Below are positions 14,439 to 24,118 of a stretch of 64,000 nt of DNA, piece after piece (position 1 is the first letter of the stretch; each line of letters begins with the position of its first letter). The translations under genes were made by a program, and so were the position numbers. The notes below the pieces were generated by a model that was not told the DNA's origin, did not search any database, and saw only the letters and a list, made by a program, of their open reading frames with translations. The stretch comes from an uncultured Bacteroidia bacterium (GTDB lineage: Bacteria; Bacteroidota; Bacteroidia; Bacteroidales; UBA932), in the NCBI GenBank assembly GCA_902774155.1, contig CACYHF010000008.1, positions 23,249 to 87,248 on the forward strand, given 5' to 3'.

Positions 14439-16868
14439 CTATTTGAAGGCCTCTTCGATCTGGAGGGCCATCACCCGCCAGTGGGCGGCGGTGGCATCGG
14501 TTCCCTCCACTTTGGAGGCTTTGTCCATGATGTTCAGGAGTTCACCCACGAGCAGCGCACGGCTGGGAGAGGATTTGGAACGATCGGCCTTCACCACTTC
14601 CAGGGCGGTGTTCACAAAGCGGGTTTGCAGGTAGCGTCTGTAGCTGGACACCTTGGAGCCTTTCTCAAGCTCTGTGAAAATCATATTGTGCAGGTCTGAC
14701 AGATAGTCTTCCGGCGTGTAGTCGCCCAGCTGGGCCATACGGTCCATGCGTTCCAGGCTCAGGAGAAAGCTGGTGCTGACCACGTTGTTGATGAGCGGAT
14801 ACAGCTTGGTTTCCGGCGTATCCGTAAGCTGATAGATATAGGAAGGTTCCACCAGCCATTCCGGCTTGTTGAACAGGCGTTCGTTCAGGAAATCCAGGCA
14901 CTTCTTCTGGTGCTTTTTGGGCACGGGGGCATACTTGGTGCCTTTCTGCTCGATGGATACGTTGGTGATGTACCGTCCGCCGATATTCATGGCCACGTGG
15001 CCCATATAGCGGCCGTACTGCTGCACCACGGCGTTGTACATCCGGTTCAGGTTGGTGTACATATTGGCTTCCTCGGCATTCCAGGCCGGGAGTTCTCCAA
15101 TGATGCGCTTCAGGTTGGCAATACCGTATTCGCTGGCGGCCACGGCGTCGTCGCCCAGGTCTTCGCTCTGGGCGCGGGGATCCTGGTCATAGCCTTCACC
15201 GCCGAACCACAGCTTGGGATCGGCCTTCAGGCGGGCGATGATTTCCTTGTTCCACCACAGATGGTCTTCCTTGGGATCTTCGATATAGGTGGGTTTGTAG
15301 CCGAACTCGATGGCCCACTTGTCGTAGGTATTGATGCGGGGATAGAGACCGTCCTTGCCAATCTTGTCTTCCGGCTGGGCCACGTAGTTGAAGCGGGCGT
15401 AGTCCATAATGGAAACGGTGTGGCCGTTGGCTTCCACCCAGGCTTTGTCGCGCAGTTTCTTAACGGGCGTGAAGCTGGAGGAACCCTTGTTGTGGCGCAG
15501 GCCCAGGGTATGGCCCACCTCGTGGGAGGAGACGAAGCGGATGAGATCGCCCATGAGTTCGTCGCTGTATTTGAAACTTCGGGCGCGGGGATCCACGGCG
15601 GCCACCTGTACCTGGTACCAGTCGTGCACCAGGGTCATTACATTGTGATACCAGCCGATATGGCTTTCCAGGATTTCTCCGCTGCGGGGGTCGTGCACGT
15701 TGGGACCATAGGCGTTGGCGACGGGAGAGGCCAGGTAGCGGATTACGGAGAAACGGGCGTCTTCCATGCTCATTCCCAGTTCTTCGGCGTTCTCCGGCCA
15801 TTCTTCGGCCCGGATGGCGTTTTTCCAACCGGCCTGTTCGAAGGCCTTCTGCCAGTCGTTCACACCTGCGATCAGGTACGGACGCCACTGCTTGGGCGTA
15901 GCGGGGTCGATGTAATAGACGATGGGCTTGACGGGCTCCACCAGTTCGCCGCGCTTCTGCTTCTCCACGTCCTCGGGACGGGCTTCCAGGCGCCAGCGGG
16001 TGATATAACGGATCTGCTCCACGCCTTGTTGCTCGTCGGAGAAATGGGTGTAGCCGCCGGCGAAATATCCCACGCGGGGATCGAACCAGCGCTGCTGCAT
16101 AGGGACTTCCGGCAGCAAGATGATGGAGGTGTTCAGCACGATGGTAACCACTCCGGTTTCGCGGCCGGCGGGCAGGCTGGTGCTGCGGGACGGGCCTCCG
16201 GGAGCAGCGCCGGGAGCGCCGCTGGGCATAGGCTGGTTGTAACCATAGGTCTTGGTTACGGTCACTTCCGTATTAATAGGATAGGTGCGGATGCTCTGGA
16301 TGAAGCTGGCGTCGTTTTTAATGCCGGCCAGGTTGTACTGCTTCTTGGTGCGGCTGTCCAGCGAGAAGATCTGCAGGTCTCCTTCAAAAAGGCTGTTGGC
16401 CTTGATGCGGGTGGTACCGGCCGATGCATTCTTTTCCGGCTTGAAAGAAGCCACGATGGGGTTTTCGGAGCTCACGCGCACGGCCTGGGCGATGGCATCG
16501 GCCTGCGGCGCCTCCACGTTTACCACATCCACGCGCAGCAGGAGGTTGCCGGTGGGGGCTTTCTCCCAGTACAGCATAACGTCGTTCACCTCTTCACCGC
16601 CGTACACGCCGGCGCCCATCGTATTGGCTGCGTAGCGGGTGACGGCCAGCAGGCGGCGTCCCAGCAAGGCGTCCGGAATCTCCAGATACCAGTCTTTCTC
16701 GTTCTGGGCTACGGAAAAGAGACCCTGGCTGAAAGTCAGGTTCACCGGAGTTTCTTTCTTTTCTTCGGGTTTGTCTTTGGGACCGGCGCCCGGACGCGGC
16801 GGACGCTCCTGGGCCAGCATGCTTACGCACAGCGCGCAGGCAAGCAGTGAAATAAGGGCTCTTTTCAT
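14439..16868 (-). CDS. Secreted zinc-dependent metalloprotease (DUF5118-DUF5117 family)
   Basis: An 809-residue protein with a signal peptide (MKRALISLLACALCVSMLAQ, cleavage around residue 20) and a low-complexity Pro/Lys segment after it. The order DUF5118-like N terminus, DUF5117 middle and metzincin-like catalytic domain is inferred. The zinc site is HEVGHTLGLRH starting at His449, matching HExxHxxGxxH, so the third His ligand is present. A Gly/Ala/Pro-rich loop around residues 215-235 interrupts the middle domain. Expected location is periplasm or outer surface. It lies 12 nt downstream of lgt and is probably co-transcribed with it. Substrate unknown; peptide scavenging is a guess. Confidence 0.88.
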   Translation of the reverse strand: MKRALISLLACALCVSMLAQERPPRPGAGPKDKPEEKKETPVNLTFSQGLFSVAQNEKDWYLEIPDALLGRRLLAVTRYAANTMGAGVYGGEEVNDVMLYWEKAPTGNLLLRVDVVNVEAPQADAIAQAVRVSSENPIVASFKPEKNASAGTTRIKANSLFEGDLQIFSLDSRTKKQYNLAGIKNDASFIQSIRTYPINTEVTVTKTYGYNQPMPSGAPGAAPGGPSRSTSLPAGRETGVVTIVLNTSIILLPEVPMQQRWFDPRVGYFAGGYTHFSDEQQGVEQIRYITRWRLEARPEDVEKQKRGELVEPVKPIVYYIDPATPKQWRPYLIAGVNDWQKAFEQAGWKNAIRAEEWPENAEELGMSMEDARFSVIRYLASPVANAYGPNVHDPRSGEILESHIGWYHNVMTLVHDWYQVQVAAVDPRARSFKYSDELMGDLIRFVSSHEVGHTLGLRHNKGSSSFTPVKKLRDKAWVEANGHTVSIMDYARFNYVAQPEDKIGKDGLYPRINTYDKWAIEFGYKPTYIEDPKEDHLWWNKEIIARLKADPKLWFGGEGYDQDPRAQSEDLGDDAVAASEYGIANLKRIIGELPAWNAEEANMYTNLNRMYNAVVQQYGRYMGHVAMNIGGRYITNVSIEQKGTKYAPVPKKHQKKCLDFLNERLFNKPEWLVEPSYIYQLTDTPETKLYPLINNVVSTSFLLSLERMDRMAQLGDYTPEDYLSDLHNMIFTELEKGSKVSSYRRYLQTRFVNTALEVVKADRSKSSPSRALLVGELLNIMDKASKVEGTDATAAHWRVMALQIEEAFK

Positions 16869-16880
16869 ATTGATTAAGGA

Positions 16881-17774
16881 TTATTTGTTCAGCGGACGGG
16901 CGTAATGGGTTTCGGGCTTGGCTTTGGGGCCGGACGGTTTTTCCGGGGAAGTGGCCCGGGCGGGAATCTTTTTCACGTAGGCGTACACCAGGAAGCCGAT
17001 GCCCAGCAGGATGAAGGGAATGCTCAGAATCTGGCCCATGTTCAGGACCATATCGGCCTCGAACGCCACCTGGTCGTTCTTGATGAACTCGATGAGGAAG
17101 CGGGAACCGAAGCACACCGTAAAGAAAATCCCCACGTAGGTGCCGCGCCAGGTGCTGTCCAGTTTTTTCCAGTACAGCCACATGAGGCCGATGCCCAGCA
17201 GGAGGTAGGTGAGGGCCTCGTACAGCTGGGTGGGATGGCAGGGGACCGTTTCCCCGTTGCGCTCGAAGACAAAGCCCCAGGGCAGGGAAGTGGGGCCGCC
17301 GTAAATTTCTGAGTTGAAGAGGTTCCCCAGCCGGATGAAACAGGCGGCAAAGGAGATGGGAATCACAAGATGATCCAGCACCCACATCATGTCGAAGCCG
17401 TTGGCGGGGCCGTACTTGCGGGCATACCACCAGATACCCAGGATAATGGCGATGGTGCCGCCGTGGCTGGCCAGGCCGCCCTTCCAGGGCATGAAGATTT
17501 CCCAGAATCCGGTCCAGCTGCCGAAGTAGTAATCCGGCTGATAGAAGATGCAGTGTCCCAGCCGGGCGCCCACGATGGTGCAGATCAGGAGCATATACAG
17601 CAGGGGGTCCAGCAGGGCGGTGTCTATCTTTTCCCGTACGAAGAAACTCTTCATGATGTACCAGCCCAGGATGAAGCCGCTCACGAACAGCAGCGAATAC
17701 CACCTGAGTTCGAACCCGCCGATATGCAAAATGACGGGATCAACATTCCAGTGAACTACCAAAAAATCTATCAT
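16881..17774 (-). CDS. lgt: Prolipoprotein diacylglyceryl transferase
   Basis: First enzyme of bacterial lipoprotein maturation: transfers diacylglycerol from phosphatidylglycerol to the lipobox Cys in the inner membrane. The 297-residue polytopic protein shows the Lgt signature in FIRLGNLFNSEIYGGPTSLP, together with ICTIVGARLGHCIFY, KGGLASHGG and CHPTQLYEA. Seven membrane segments are expected and visible. The C-terminal tail is basic and Pro-rich. Its minus-7 box (17783-17790) is only 8 nt upstream of the ATG, so the mRNA is probably near-leaderless. Several lipoproteins in this window would be its substrates. Confidence 0.96.
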   Translation of the reverse strand: MIDFLVVHWNVDPVILHIGGFELRWYSLLFVSGFILGWYIMKSFFVREKIDTALLDPLLYMLLICTIVGARLGHCIFYQPDYYFGSWTGFWEIFMPWKGGLASHGGTIAIILGIWWYARKYGPANGFDMMWVLDHLVIPISFAACFIRLGNLFNSEIYGGPTSLPWGFVFERNGETVPCHPTQLYEALTYLLLGIGLMWLYWKKLDSTWRGTYVGIFFTVCFGSRFLIEFIKNDQVAFEADMVLNMGQILSIPFILLGIGFLVYAYVKKIPARATSPEKPSGPKAKPETHYARPLNK

Positions 17775-17782
17775 AGCAAGGA

Positions 17783-17846
17783 CAAAGATAGTAAAATTTT
17801 ACAGATATGTTTCTTTTGCACAGGCGTGATTTTTGTAGTAAATTTG
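17783..17846. promoter_or_regulatory. Divergent promoters for lgt (minus) and the RND efflux operon (plus)
   Basis: Minus strand: TATCTTTG at 17783-17790. Plus strand: TTTG at 17815-17818, a 20-nt spacer and TAAATTTG at 17839-17846, a full consensus match, 19 nt before the TolC-family ATG at 17866. No operator palindrome was seen and no local regulator gene is present. Confidence 0.75.
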
Positions 17847-17865
17847 CAACTCTTAAGTTAGTTGT

Positions 17866-19362
17866 ATGTATTTGAAAAAGATATTTCTTGTGCTCGCGTT
17901 GCTGATTCCCGGCCTGGCATGGGCACAGTTTCAGGGGACAGAACGTCCCGCGGGAGACAGCACGCTGGTTCTGAGTCTGGAGGACGCCATCCGCATTGCC
18001 CTGTCGGAGAACACATCCGTGAAAGTGGCCGATATGGAAATCCGGCGTCAGAAATACGCCCACAAGGGCACCTACGCCGCCCTGTTCCCGCAGGTTAACG
18101 GTTCGGGATCTTATCAGCGCACCATCAAAAAGCAGGTGATGTATATGGGCGGCGGAGACGACAGCGGCTCCGGTTCCGGCAGCTCCGGCGGCATGTTCGA
18201 CAGCATCCTGGCGCCCATTGAGTGGTACCTGAACCAACTCATCGCGCAGGCTCCCGGCCCTATCCTGCCCTATGTCCCCGAACCCACGCCGGAACAGGAC
18301 AACTCCGGCGGAATCGCCGTGGGTAGGCTCAACACCTGGAGCGCCGGCATCAGCGCGTCCATGCCCCTGGTGAACGCCCAGCTCTGGAAGAGCATCTCCA
18401 TATCGGCCGACCAGGTGGAACTGGCGGTGGAAAAGGCCCGCGAAAGCCGCCTGAGCACCGTCACCTCCGTGAAGCAGGCCTATTATGCCGTGCTGCTGGC
18501 CAAAGAAGCTTTCGAGGTGTATAAGCAGGTGTACGAGAACGCCGTGGAGAATTTCCGGCAGACGGAAAAGAAATACAATGTGCAGAAGGCCTCCGAACTG
18601 GACCTCACCCGGGCCAAGAGCAACGTGGCCGCCGCCGTCCCCAACGTATACAATGCGGAAAGCAGCATCCTGCTGGCCCTGTGGCAGCTGAAGGCCGTTA
18701 TGGGCCTGGACCTGGAGCGTGAGATTGACGTGAAGGGCAGCCTGGAAGACTACGCCCAGACCATGTTCCGGGATATGAACGAAGGCGAATACGCAGACCT
18801 GGACCGCAACACCACCCTCCGGCAACTGGATATGCAGGCCCGGCAGCTGGCCAAGACCGTGCGGATGCAGCAGTATGCCTACATCCCCACGCTGAGCCTG
18901 AGCTTCACCTACAGCTTCAACGCCATGACGGACAACTTCAAGTTCAGTGAATACCATTGGACGCCTTACTCCTTCGTGGGCCTGAGCCTGAGCATCCCCA
19001 TTTTCTCCGGCGGCCAGCGTCTTTACACCATCAAGCAAACACGCGTCCAGGCCGATGAACTGGTCCTCCAGCGGGAGAACACCGAGCGGCAGCTCCGGAT
19101 CGGCATCCACCAGAACCTCCAGTCGATGGAGACGGCTATGCGCACCTACGACGCCGCCAAGGACGCCGTGGGGACAGCGCAGAAGGCGTACAACATTACC
19201 GCCGCCAGCTACCAGCTGGGCAAGAGCACGCTCACAGACCTGAGCAACACGGAGCTCACGCTCACCCAGACCCGGCTGCAGGCTGCACAGGCCGTGTATA
19301 ATTTTGTAGTGGCCAAGGCCAGCCTGGAGCAGACCCTGGGTTACGATTTCACCGAAAAATAA
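17866..19362 (+). CDS. TolC-family outer-membrane efflux protein
   Basis: Outer-membrane exit duct of a tripartite RND pump. The 498-residue protein has a signal peptide (MYLKKIFLVLALLIPGLAWA) and the TolC repeat layout: LSLEDAIRIALSENTSVKVA at the start of repeat 1 and TVRMQQYAYIPTLSLSFTYS with IFSGGQRLYTIKQ in repeat 2, each followed by long coiled-coil helices. Residues about 88-110 hold a Gly/Ser-rich insertion (GGGDDSGSGSGSSGG) and about 125-145 a Pro-rich stretch, unusual inserts probably in an exposed loop. It is the first gene of a three- to four-gene operon. Confidence 0.93.
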   Translation: MYLKKIFLVLALLIPGLAWAQFQGTERPAGDSTLVLSLEDAIRIALSENTSVKVADMEIRRQKYAHKGTYAALFPQVNGSGSYQRTIKKQVMYMGGGDDSGSGSGSSGGMFDSILAPIEWYLNQLIAQAPGPILPYVPEPTPEQDNSGGIAVGRLNTWSAGISASMPLVNAQLWKSISISADQVELAVEKARESRLSTVTSVKQAYYAVLLAKEAFEVYKQVYENAVENFRQTEKKYNVQKASELDLTRAKSNVAAAVPNVYNAESSILLALWQLKAVMGLDLEREIDVKGSLEDYAQTMFRDMNEGEYADLDRNTTLRQLDMQARQLAKTVRMQQYAYIPTLSLSFTYSFNAMTDNFKFSEYHWTPYSFVGLSLSIPIFSGGQRLYTIKQTRVQADELVLQRENTERQLRIGIHQNLQSMETAMRTYDAAKDAVGTAQKAYNITAASYQLGKSTLTDLSNTELTLTQTRLQAAQAVYNFVVAKASLEQTLGYDFTEK

Positions 19363-19377
19363 AAGAAGAAGAGATAT

Positions 19378-20391
19378 ATGAACAAGTATGTAGCAATCCT
19401 CTCCGCCCTGGTTGCCGCGGTGGCCTGCGGAAACAATGGCGCCGGCACCGCCGGACCGGCTGCCGAAGCTGCGTTGCCCAACGTGGAAGTAACCACCGCC
19501 GTGCTCCGCGACGTCCCTCAGGACAACACCTATGCCGCCAACGTGCAGGCCTGGGCCGTGAACAACATTATGCCGCAGACCGGCGGCCGCATCCGCAAGA
19601 TCAACGTGGAGGTGGGCGACTATGTGAACAAGGGTCAGATCCTGGCCGAAATGGACCGCCTCCAGCTGGACCAGCTGGAACTGCAGGTAAAGAACGATGA
19701 TATCGAATATGCCCGTCTGAAGGGCCTGCTGGCCGAAGGCGGCGTAACCCAGAGTGACTTCGAAACTGCCGAATTGAACTATCAACTGCGCAAGACCAAT
19801 CTGGAGAATACCCGGGAAAATACCATCCTGCGCAGCCCCATCAGCGGTTATGTGAGCGCCCGCAACTTTGACGCCGGGGATATGTTCTCCCTGAGCGCCC
19901 CGCTCTTCGTGGTGCAGCAGGTTACTCCCGTGAAGCTCCTGGTGGGCATTTCGGAGAGCGAATATACCAAAGTGAAGAAGGGCGATGTGGTTCACATCAC
20001 CGTGGATGCCATCCCGGGACGCGAATTCACCGGCAAGGTGGAGCGCCTGTATCCCACTATGGATGCTACCACCCACACTTTCAAGGTGGAGGTGAACGTT
20101 CCCAACTCGGACCGCGTGCTGCGTCCCGGTATGTATGCCCGCGTGACGGTGAACTTCGGCACGCGCCGCAGCGTGATTGTGCCGGACCAGGCCCTGGTGA
20201 AGCAGGAAGGCACCGGTACGCGCTTCATCTATGTGCTGCAGGCCGATAACACCGTGAGCTATGTGCCGGTGACCATCGGCCGCCACATCGGCCGGGAATA
20301 TGAAATCCTTGAAGGCCTGGAAGCAGGCAGTCAGATTGTGGTGAAAGGCCAATCCCTCCTCAGAGACGGCGTTAAGGTGAACGTACTATGA
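19378..20391 (+). CDS. RND efflux periplasmic adaptor (membrane fusion protein), lipoprotein
   Basis: Links the inner-membrane pump to the TolC channel. The 337-residue protein starts with a lipoprotein signal ending in AVAC (Cys17), so it is probably lipid-anchored after Lgt processing. The lipoyl/hairpin region is short (IRKINVEVGDYVNKGQILAEMD, then a hairpin around residues 100-145, then TILRSPISGYVSARNFDAGD), followed by beta-barrel and membrane-proximal domains with PGMYARVTVNFG. It lies 15 nt after the TolC-like gene and overlaps the pump gene by 4 nt (ATGA). Confidence 0.94.
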   Translation: MNKYVAILSALVAAVACGNNGAGTAGPAAEAALPNVEVTTAVLRDVPQDNTYAANVQAWAVNNIMPQTGGRIRKINVEVGDYVNKGQILAEMDRLQLDQLELQVKNDDIEYARLKGLLAEGGVTQSDFETAELNYQLRKTNLENTRENTILRSPISGYVSARNFDAGDMFSLSAPLFVVQQVTPVKLLVGISESEYTKVKKGDVVHITVDAIPGREFTGKVERLYPTMDATTHTFKVEVNVPNSDRVLRPGMYARVTVNFGTRRSVIVPDQALVKQEGTGTRFIYVLQADNTVSYVPVTIGRHIGREYEILEGLEAGSQIVVKGQSLLRDGVKVNVL

Positions 20392-23300
20392 GTATCTACA
20401 GAACATCCGTAGAGCATCCGGTAACCACCGCGCTGGTCTTCCTGGCGTTTGCCATCCTGGGCGTTTTCTCCCTGGTGCAGCTGCCGGTGGACAACTTCCC
20501 GGATTTCGAGTCCAACACCATTATGGTGATGAGCTCCTATCCCGGCGCATCGGCCGAGGACGTGGAGACCAACCTCACCAAGGTGTTGGAGAACGCCCTG
20601 AACGGTGTCCCCAACCTGAAGGACATCACCTCCAACTCCCGCGAGAACATCGCCGTCCTTACGCTGGAATTCGAATATGGCATTGATATCGACGACGCCA
20701 CCAACGACGTTCGCGACAAACTGGATATGGTGAGCCAGAGACTCCCGGACGGAGCATCGGCCCCTTATCTGTTCAAGTTCAGCGCCGATGATATGCCCAT
20801 TATGATCCTGAGCGCCACGGCCAACCAGAGCGTGAGCGCCCTGGACAAGATCCTGGACGAAAGGGTGGCCACGCCCCTGGCCCGCGTGACCGGTGTGGGT
20901 ACGGTTTCCGTTTCCGGTGCCCCCAAGCGTGAAATCCAGGTGTATGTGGATCCTTCCCGTCTGGAGGCCTACAACCTGAGCATCAGCGCTATTTCCTCCA
21001 TCATTGCGTCCGAAAACCGGAATACTCCTTCCGGAAGCATTGATATCGGCTCGGATACCTATACTCTGCGCATCAAGAAGGAATTCCAGGATCCCTCGGA
21101 ATTGCTGGATGTGGTGTTGGGTTCCTATAACGGCGGCACCATTTACCTGCGTGACGTGGCCCGCATTACAGATACGGTGGAAGAAAAGTCCCAGGAGTCC
21201 TACACCAACGGCACCCGCGGCGCCCAAATTATTATCCAGAAGCAGTCGGGCTACAACACCGTGGAGGTAATCCGCCAGGTGAAGGCCACCCTGGCCAATC
21301 TGGAGCGCAACCTGCCCTCCGATGTGAAGATTACTACGGTAGTGGATAACTCCCGTAATATCCTCCGCACCATCAATTCCCTGAAAGAGACCATCTTCAT
21401 CACCTTCCTGGTGGTGATGCTGGTGGTGTTCCTCTTCCTGGGCCGATTGAAAGGTACCCTCATCGTGGTGCTGTCCATCCCCATCGCCCTGCTGGCCTCC
21501 CTGATGTACCTGTACGCCACGGGTAATACGCTCAACATCATCTCCATGAGCGCCTTGTCCATTGCCATAGGTATGGTGGTGGACGATGCCATCGTGGTGT
21601 TGGAGAACGTGACATCACACCTGGAACGGGGCGAAAAGCCCACGGAGGCCGCCGTGCACGGTACGGCGGAAGTGGGTATCTCCGTTATTGCTTCCACGCT
21701 CACCATGCTGTGCGTGTTTATGCCGCTCACCATGATCAACGGTATGGCCGGCATTATGTTCCGGCAGCTGGGTTACATCGTGTCCATCATTATGATCGTG
21801 TCCACCACGGCCGCCCTCACGCTGGTACCGATGCTCTGCGCCCTCCTGATGGACAACAAGCCCAACAACAACAAGATTTTCAAGGCCATCTTCGTTCCCG
21901 TGAATAAGGCGCTGGACGGCCTTTCGGCCGGTTATTCCCGTATGATCGGCTGGTGTATGACCAAGAAGAAGCTCATTGCGGTGTTGGCCGTCGTGATCTT
22001 CGGCGTGGTGATGGGCATCTATGTACCCCGTATGAAGACGGAGTTCTTCCCCAACTCCGACTCCGGCCGTATCCGCGCCACCATCGAACTGCCCATCGGC
22101 ACGGCGCAGGACGTGACGCGCGAAGTGGCCGCCCGCATCTACGACAAGCTCAGGGCCGATATCCCCGAAATCGAGATTATGAGCTACAGCTTCGGCCAGG
22201 CCGATTCGGAGAACGCCTTCGCTTCCATGCAGCAGAACGGTACGTACCTGATCTCCATGAACATCAACGTGGGTTCCATGGAAGACCGTGACCGCTCGGT
22301 GTCCGAGATTGCGGACGTCATCCGGGCCGACCTGAAGATGTTCCCCGAACTCAACCGCTTCAACGTGACCGAAGGCGGTATGGGTATGGGCGGCCGCGCC
22401 TCCGTGCAGCTGGAAATCTATGGTTACGATTTCGCGGAGACGGAAGCTGCCGCCCGTGATATGCGGGCCCAGATGATGGAGAGCGGACTCTTTACGCAGG
22501 CCATCCTGTCCCGCGACCAGTACACGCCGGAATATGAGGTGGACTTCGACCGCGAAAAACTGGCCCTGAACGGACTCAATTCCGTGACGGCGGCTATGGC
22601 GGTATCGGCCGCTATGAGCGGTTCCGTAGCTTCCTATTACCGTGAAGACGGTGAGGAATACAATATCCGGGTGCGCTATGCGCCGGAATTCCGTACCAGT
22701 ATCGAAGACCTGGAGAATATCATCATCACCAATGCGGCCGGTAACACCATTAAGGTGAAGGATTTGGGCCGGATTGTGGAGTCCAAGGTCCCGCCCACCA
22801 TCCAGCGTAAAAACCGTGACCGCTATATTTCCGTGAACGGCATTATGGCCAAGGGATATGCCCTCAGTGACGGTGTGGAATATGTGCAGGGCTTCCTCAA
22901 TGCCAACCCGCTGCCCCAGGGTCTTACCTGGCAGATCGGCGGCGATTATGAGGAGCAGCAGAAAATGTTCAGCAGTATGATTCTGCTGGCCCTCCTCATC
23001 ATTATCCTGGTGTATATGGTGATGGCGTCCCAGTTCGAGTCCTTCCTGGGCCCGTTCGTGATTATGTTCTCCATCCCCTTCGCCTTCGTGGGCGTGGCTT
23101 TGGGCAATATGGCCGCTAACCTGGCCATCGGCATGATGTCGGCCGTGGGTATCATCATCCTGCTGGGTATCGTGGTGAAAAACGGTATCGTGCTCATCGA
23201 CTACACCATCCTCTTGCAGGAACGGGGATACAGCGTGCGGGAGGCTTCCATTACGGCGGCCAAGGCCCGTATGCGCCCCATCCTGATGACCACCCTTACC

Positions 23301-23483
23301 ACCGTGCTGGGTATGCTGCCCATGGCGTTGGGCCGGGGAGAAGGTTCGGAAATGTGGAATGGTCTGGGTACCACCGTGGCCTGGGGTCTTTCCGTCTCCA
23401 CGCTCATCACCCTGGTGCTCATCCCCGTCCTCTACTGCGGCTTGTCCGAACACCGAGAAAGACGTAAAGCTAAGAAAAGATAA
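20388..23483 (+). CDS. RND-family efflux permease (AcrB/HAE1-like)
   Basis: A 1031-residue inner-membrane proton-driven exporter with the duplicated 12-helix RND layout: TM1 at residues 10-30 (TTALVFLAFAILGVFSLVQL), a large periplasmic loop, helices 2-6 around 340-480, TM7 near 525-545, a second loop and helices 8-12 from about 865 to 1020. The TM4 segment SIAIGMVVDDAIVVLENV carries the adjacent Asp pair of the proton relay. Substrates could be drugs, bile acids or lipids; the short adaptor and complete set favour small-molecule export. It is followed by a PG0541-family partner gene. Confidence 0.95.
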   Translation: MSIYRTSVEHPVTTALVFLAFAILGVFSLVQLPVDNFPDFESNTIMVMSSYPGASAEDVETNLTKVLENALNGVPNLKDITSNSRENIAVLTLEFEYGIDIDDATNDVRDKLDMVSQRLPDGASAPYLFKFSADDMPIMILSATANQSVSALDKILDERVATPLARVTGVGTVSVSGAPKREIQVYVDPSRLEAYNLSISAISSIIASENRNTPSGSIDIGSDTYTLRIKKEFQDPSELLDVVLGSYNGGTIYLRDVARITDTVEEKSQESYTNGTRGAQIIIQKQSGYNTVEVIRQVKATLANLERNLPSDVKITTVVDNSRNILRTINSLKETIFITFLVVMLVVFLFLGRLKGTLIVVLSIPIALLASLMYLYATGNTLNIISMSALSIAIGMVVDDAIVVLENVTSHLERGEKPTEAAVHGTAEVGISVIASTLTMLCVFMPLTMINGMAGIMFRQLGYIVSIIMIVSTTAALTLVPMLCALLMDNKPNNNKIFKAIFVPVNKALDGLSAGYSRMIGWCMTKKKLIAVLAVVIFGVVMGIYVPRMKTEFFPNSDSGRIRATIELPIGTAQDVTREVAARIYDKLRADIPEIEIMSYSFGQADSENAFASMQQNGTYLISMNINVGSMEDRDRSVSEIADVIRADLKMFPELNRFNVTEGGMGMGGRASVQLEIYGYDFAETEAAARDMRAQMMESGLFTQAILSRDQYTPEYEVDFDREKLALNGLNSVTAAMAVSAAMSGSVASYYREDGEEYNIRVRYAPEFRTSIEDLENIIITNAAGNTIKVKDLGRIVESKVPPTIQRKNRDRYISVNGIMAKGYALSDGVEYVQGFLNANPLPQGLTWQIGGDYEEQQKMFSSMILLALLIIILVYMVMASQFESFLGPFVIMFSIPFAFVGVALGNMAANLAIGMMSAVGIIILLGIVVKNGIVLIDYTILLQERGYSVREASITAAKARMRPILMTTLTTVLGMLPMALGRGEGSEMWNGLGTTVAWGLSVSTLITLVLIPVLYCGLSEHRERRKAKKR

Positions 23484-23521
23484 AATGAAAGCATCAGGCA
23501 TACAATCAGGAGATTGTAGAG

Positions 23522-23761
23522 ATGCTGGAAGGGATGGGCCAGCGGGGTTACACCGTGTGGCAGGAAATAGGTGGCCGTGGATCCGTGGATGGAGAACCCC
23601 ATCTGGGGAACCACGCCTGGCCCACGCAGAATCACGCCCTCTTGAGCGTAGTGGAAGATGCCCTGGCCCCTAAGATCATGCAGGAGCTCAGGAAGACCGA
23701 TACCGCCAACAAGGCCTTAGGCCTCCGTGCCTATGTCCTGCCGGTAGAAGATCAGCTCTAA
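23522..23761 (+). CDS. PG0541-family transporter-associated small protein, N terminus probably frameshifted
   Basis: A short ferredoxin-fold protein (P-II-like) found next to RND pumps in Bacteroidota. The conserved body is clear: GYTVWQEIGGRGS, PHLGNHAWPTQNHALLSVV and the C-terminal GLRAYVLPVED. Read from the ATG at 23522 it has 79 residues and lacks the usual first beta strand. The same frame stays open upstream to 23489 (KHQAYNQEIVEMLEG), but its only ATG, at 23485, is out of frame by one base. Removing one A from ATGAAAGC would give MKHQAYNQEIVEMLEG and a normal 91-residue product. So this is either a one-base insertion or a start at 23522. Likely function is sensing or regulating the preceding pump. 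Confidence 0.6.
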   Translation: MLEGMGQRGYTVWQEIGGRGSVDGEPHLGNHAWPTQNHALLSVVEDALAPKIMQELRKTDTANKALGLRAYVLPVEDQL

Positions 23762-23770
23762 AAAAATTCT

Positions 23771-23778
23771 TATATTTG
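23771..23778 (+). promoter_or_regulatory. Minus-7 promoter element for the thioredoxin gene
   Basis: TATATTTG fits TAnnTTTG and lies 21 nt before the ATG at 23800. No minus-33 match at normal spacing. Confidence 0.6.
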
Positions 23779-23799
23779 TAAGATTAAAGACTAAATATT

Positions 23800-24114
23800 A
23801 TGGCAAAAGTAGCTACCAATACCAATTTCCCGGAGCTGTTGCTGGGCAACAAGCTCATCATTGTGGACTTCTGGGCCACCTGGTGCGGCCCCTGCCGCAT
23901 GCTGTCTCCCATCCTGGACGAGGTAGAGGAGGAAATGGCCGGCCAGATCAGCGTGGTGAAAGTAAATGTGGACGACGCTGATGAGATTGCCGCCAAGTAC
24001 CGCATCATGAGCATCCCTACGCTGCTCTTCTTCAAGAACGGCCAGCTGGTGGACAAGACCGTGGGTGCCATGCCCAAGGCTGTTCTGGTAGAAAAAATCA
24101 AAGCAAACCTGTAA
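23800..24114 (+). CDS. trxA: Thioredoxin
   Basis: A 104-residue cytoplasmic dithiol reductant. The active site WATWCGPC has cysteines 29 and 32, and the cis-Pro loop is in RIMSIPTLLFFKNGQ. There is no signal peptide, so it is not a periplasmic variant. It has its own minus-7 box and starts a long run of closely spaced genes: the following barrel protein begins 4 nt after its stop. Confidence 0.95.
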   Translation: MAKVATNTNFPELLLGNKLIIVDFWATWCGPCRMLSPILDEVEEEMAGQISVVKVNVDDADEIAAKYRIMSIPTLLFFKNGQLVDKTVGAMPKAVLVEKIKANL

Positions 24115-24118
24115 ACCA

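Noticed and set aside
14910-16850. 646-codon plus-strand open frame opposite the metalloprotease
   Set aside because: Shadow of a gene with signal peptide and intact zinc site; Gly/His/Val-biased product without motifs.
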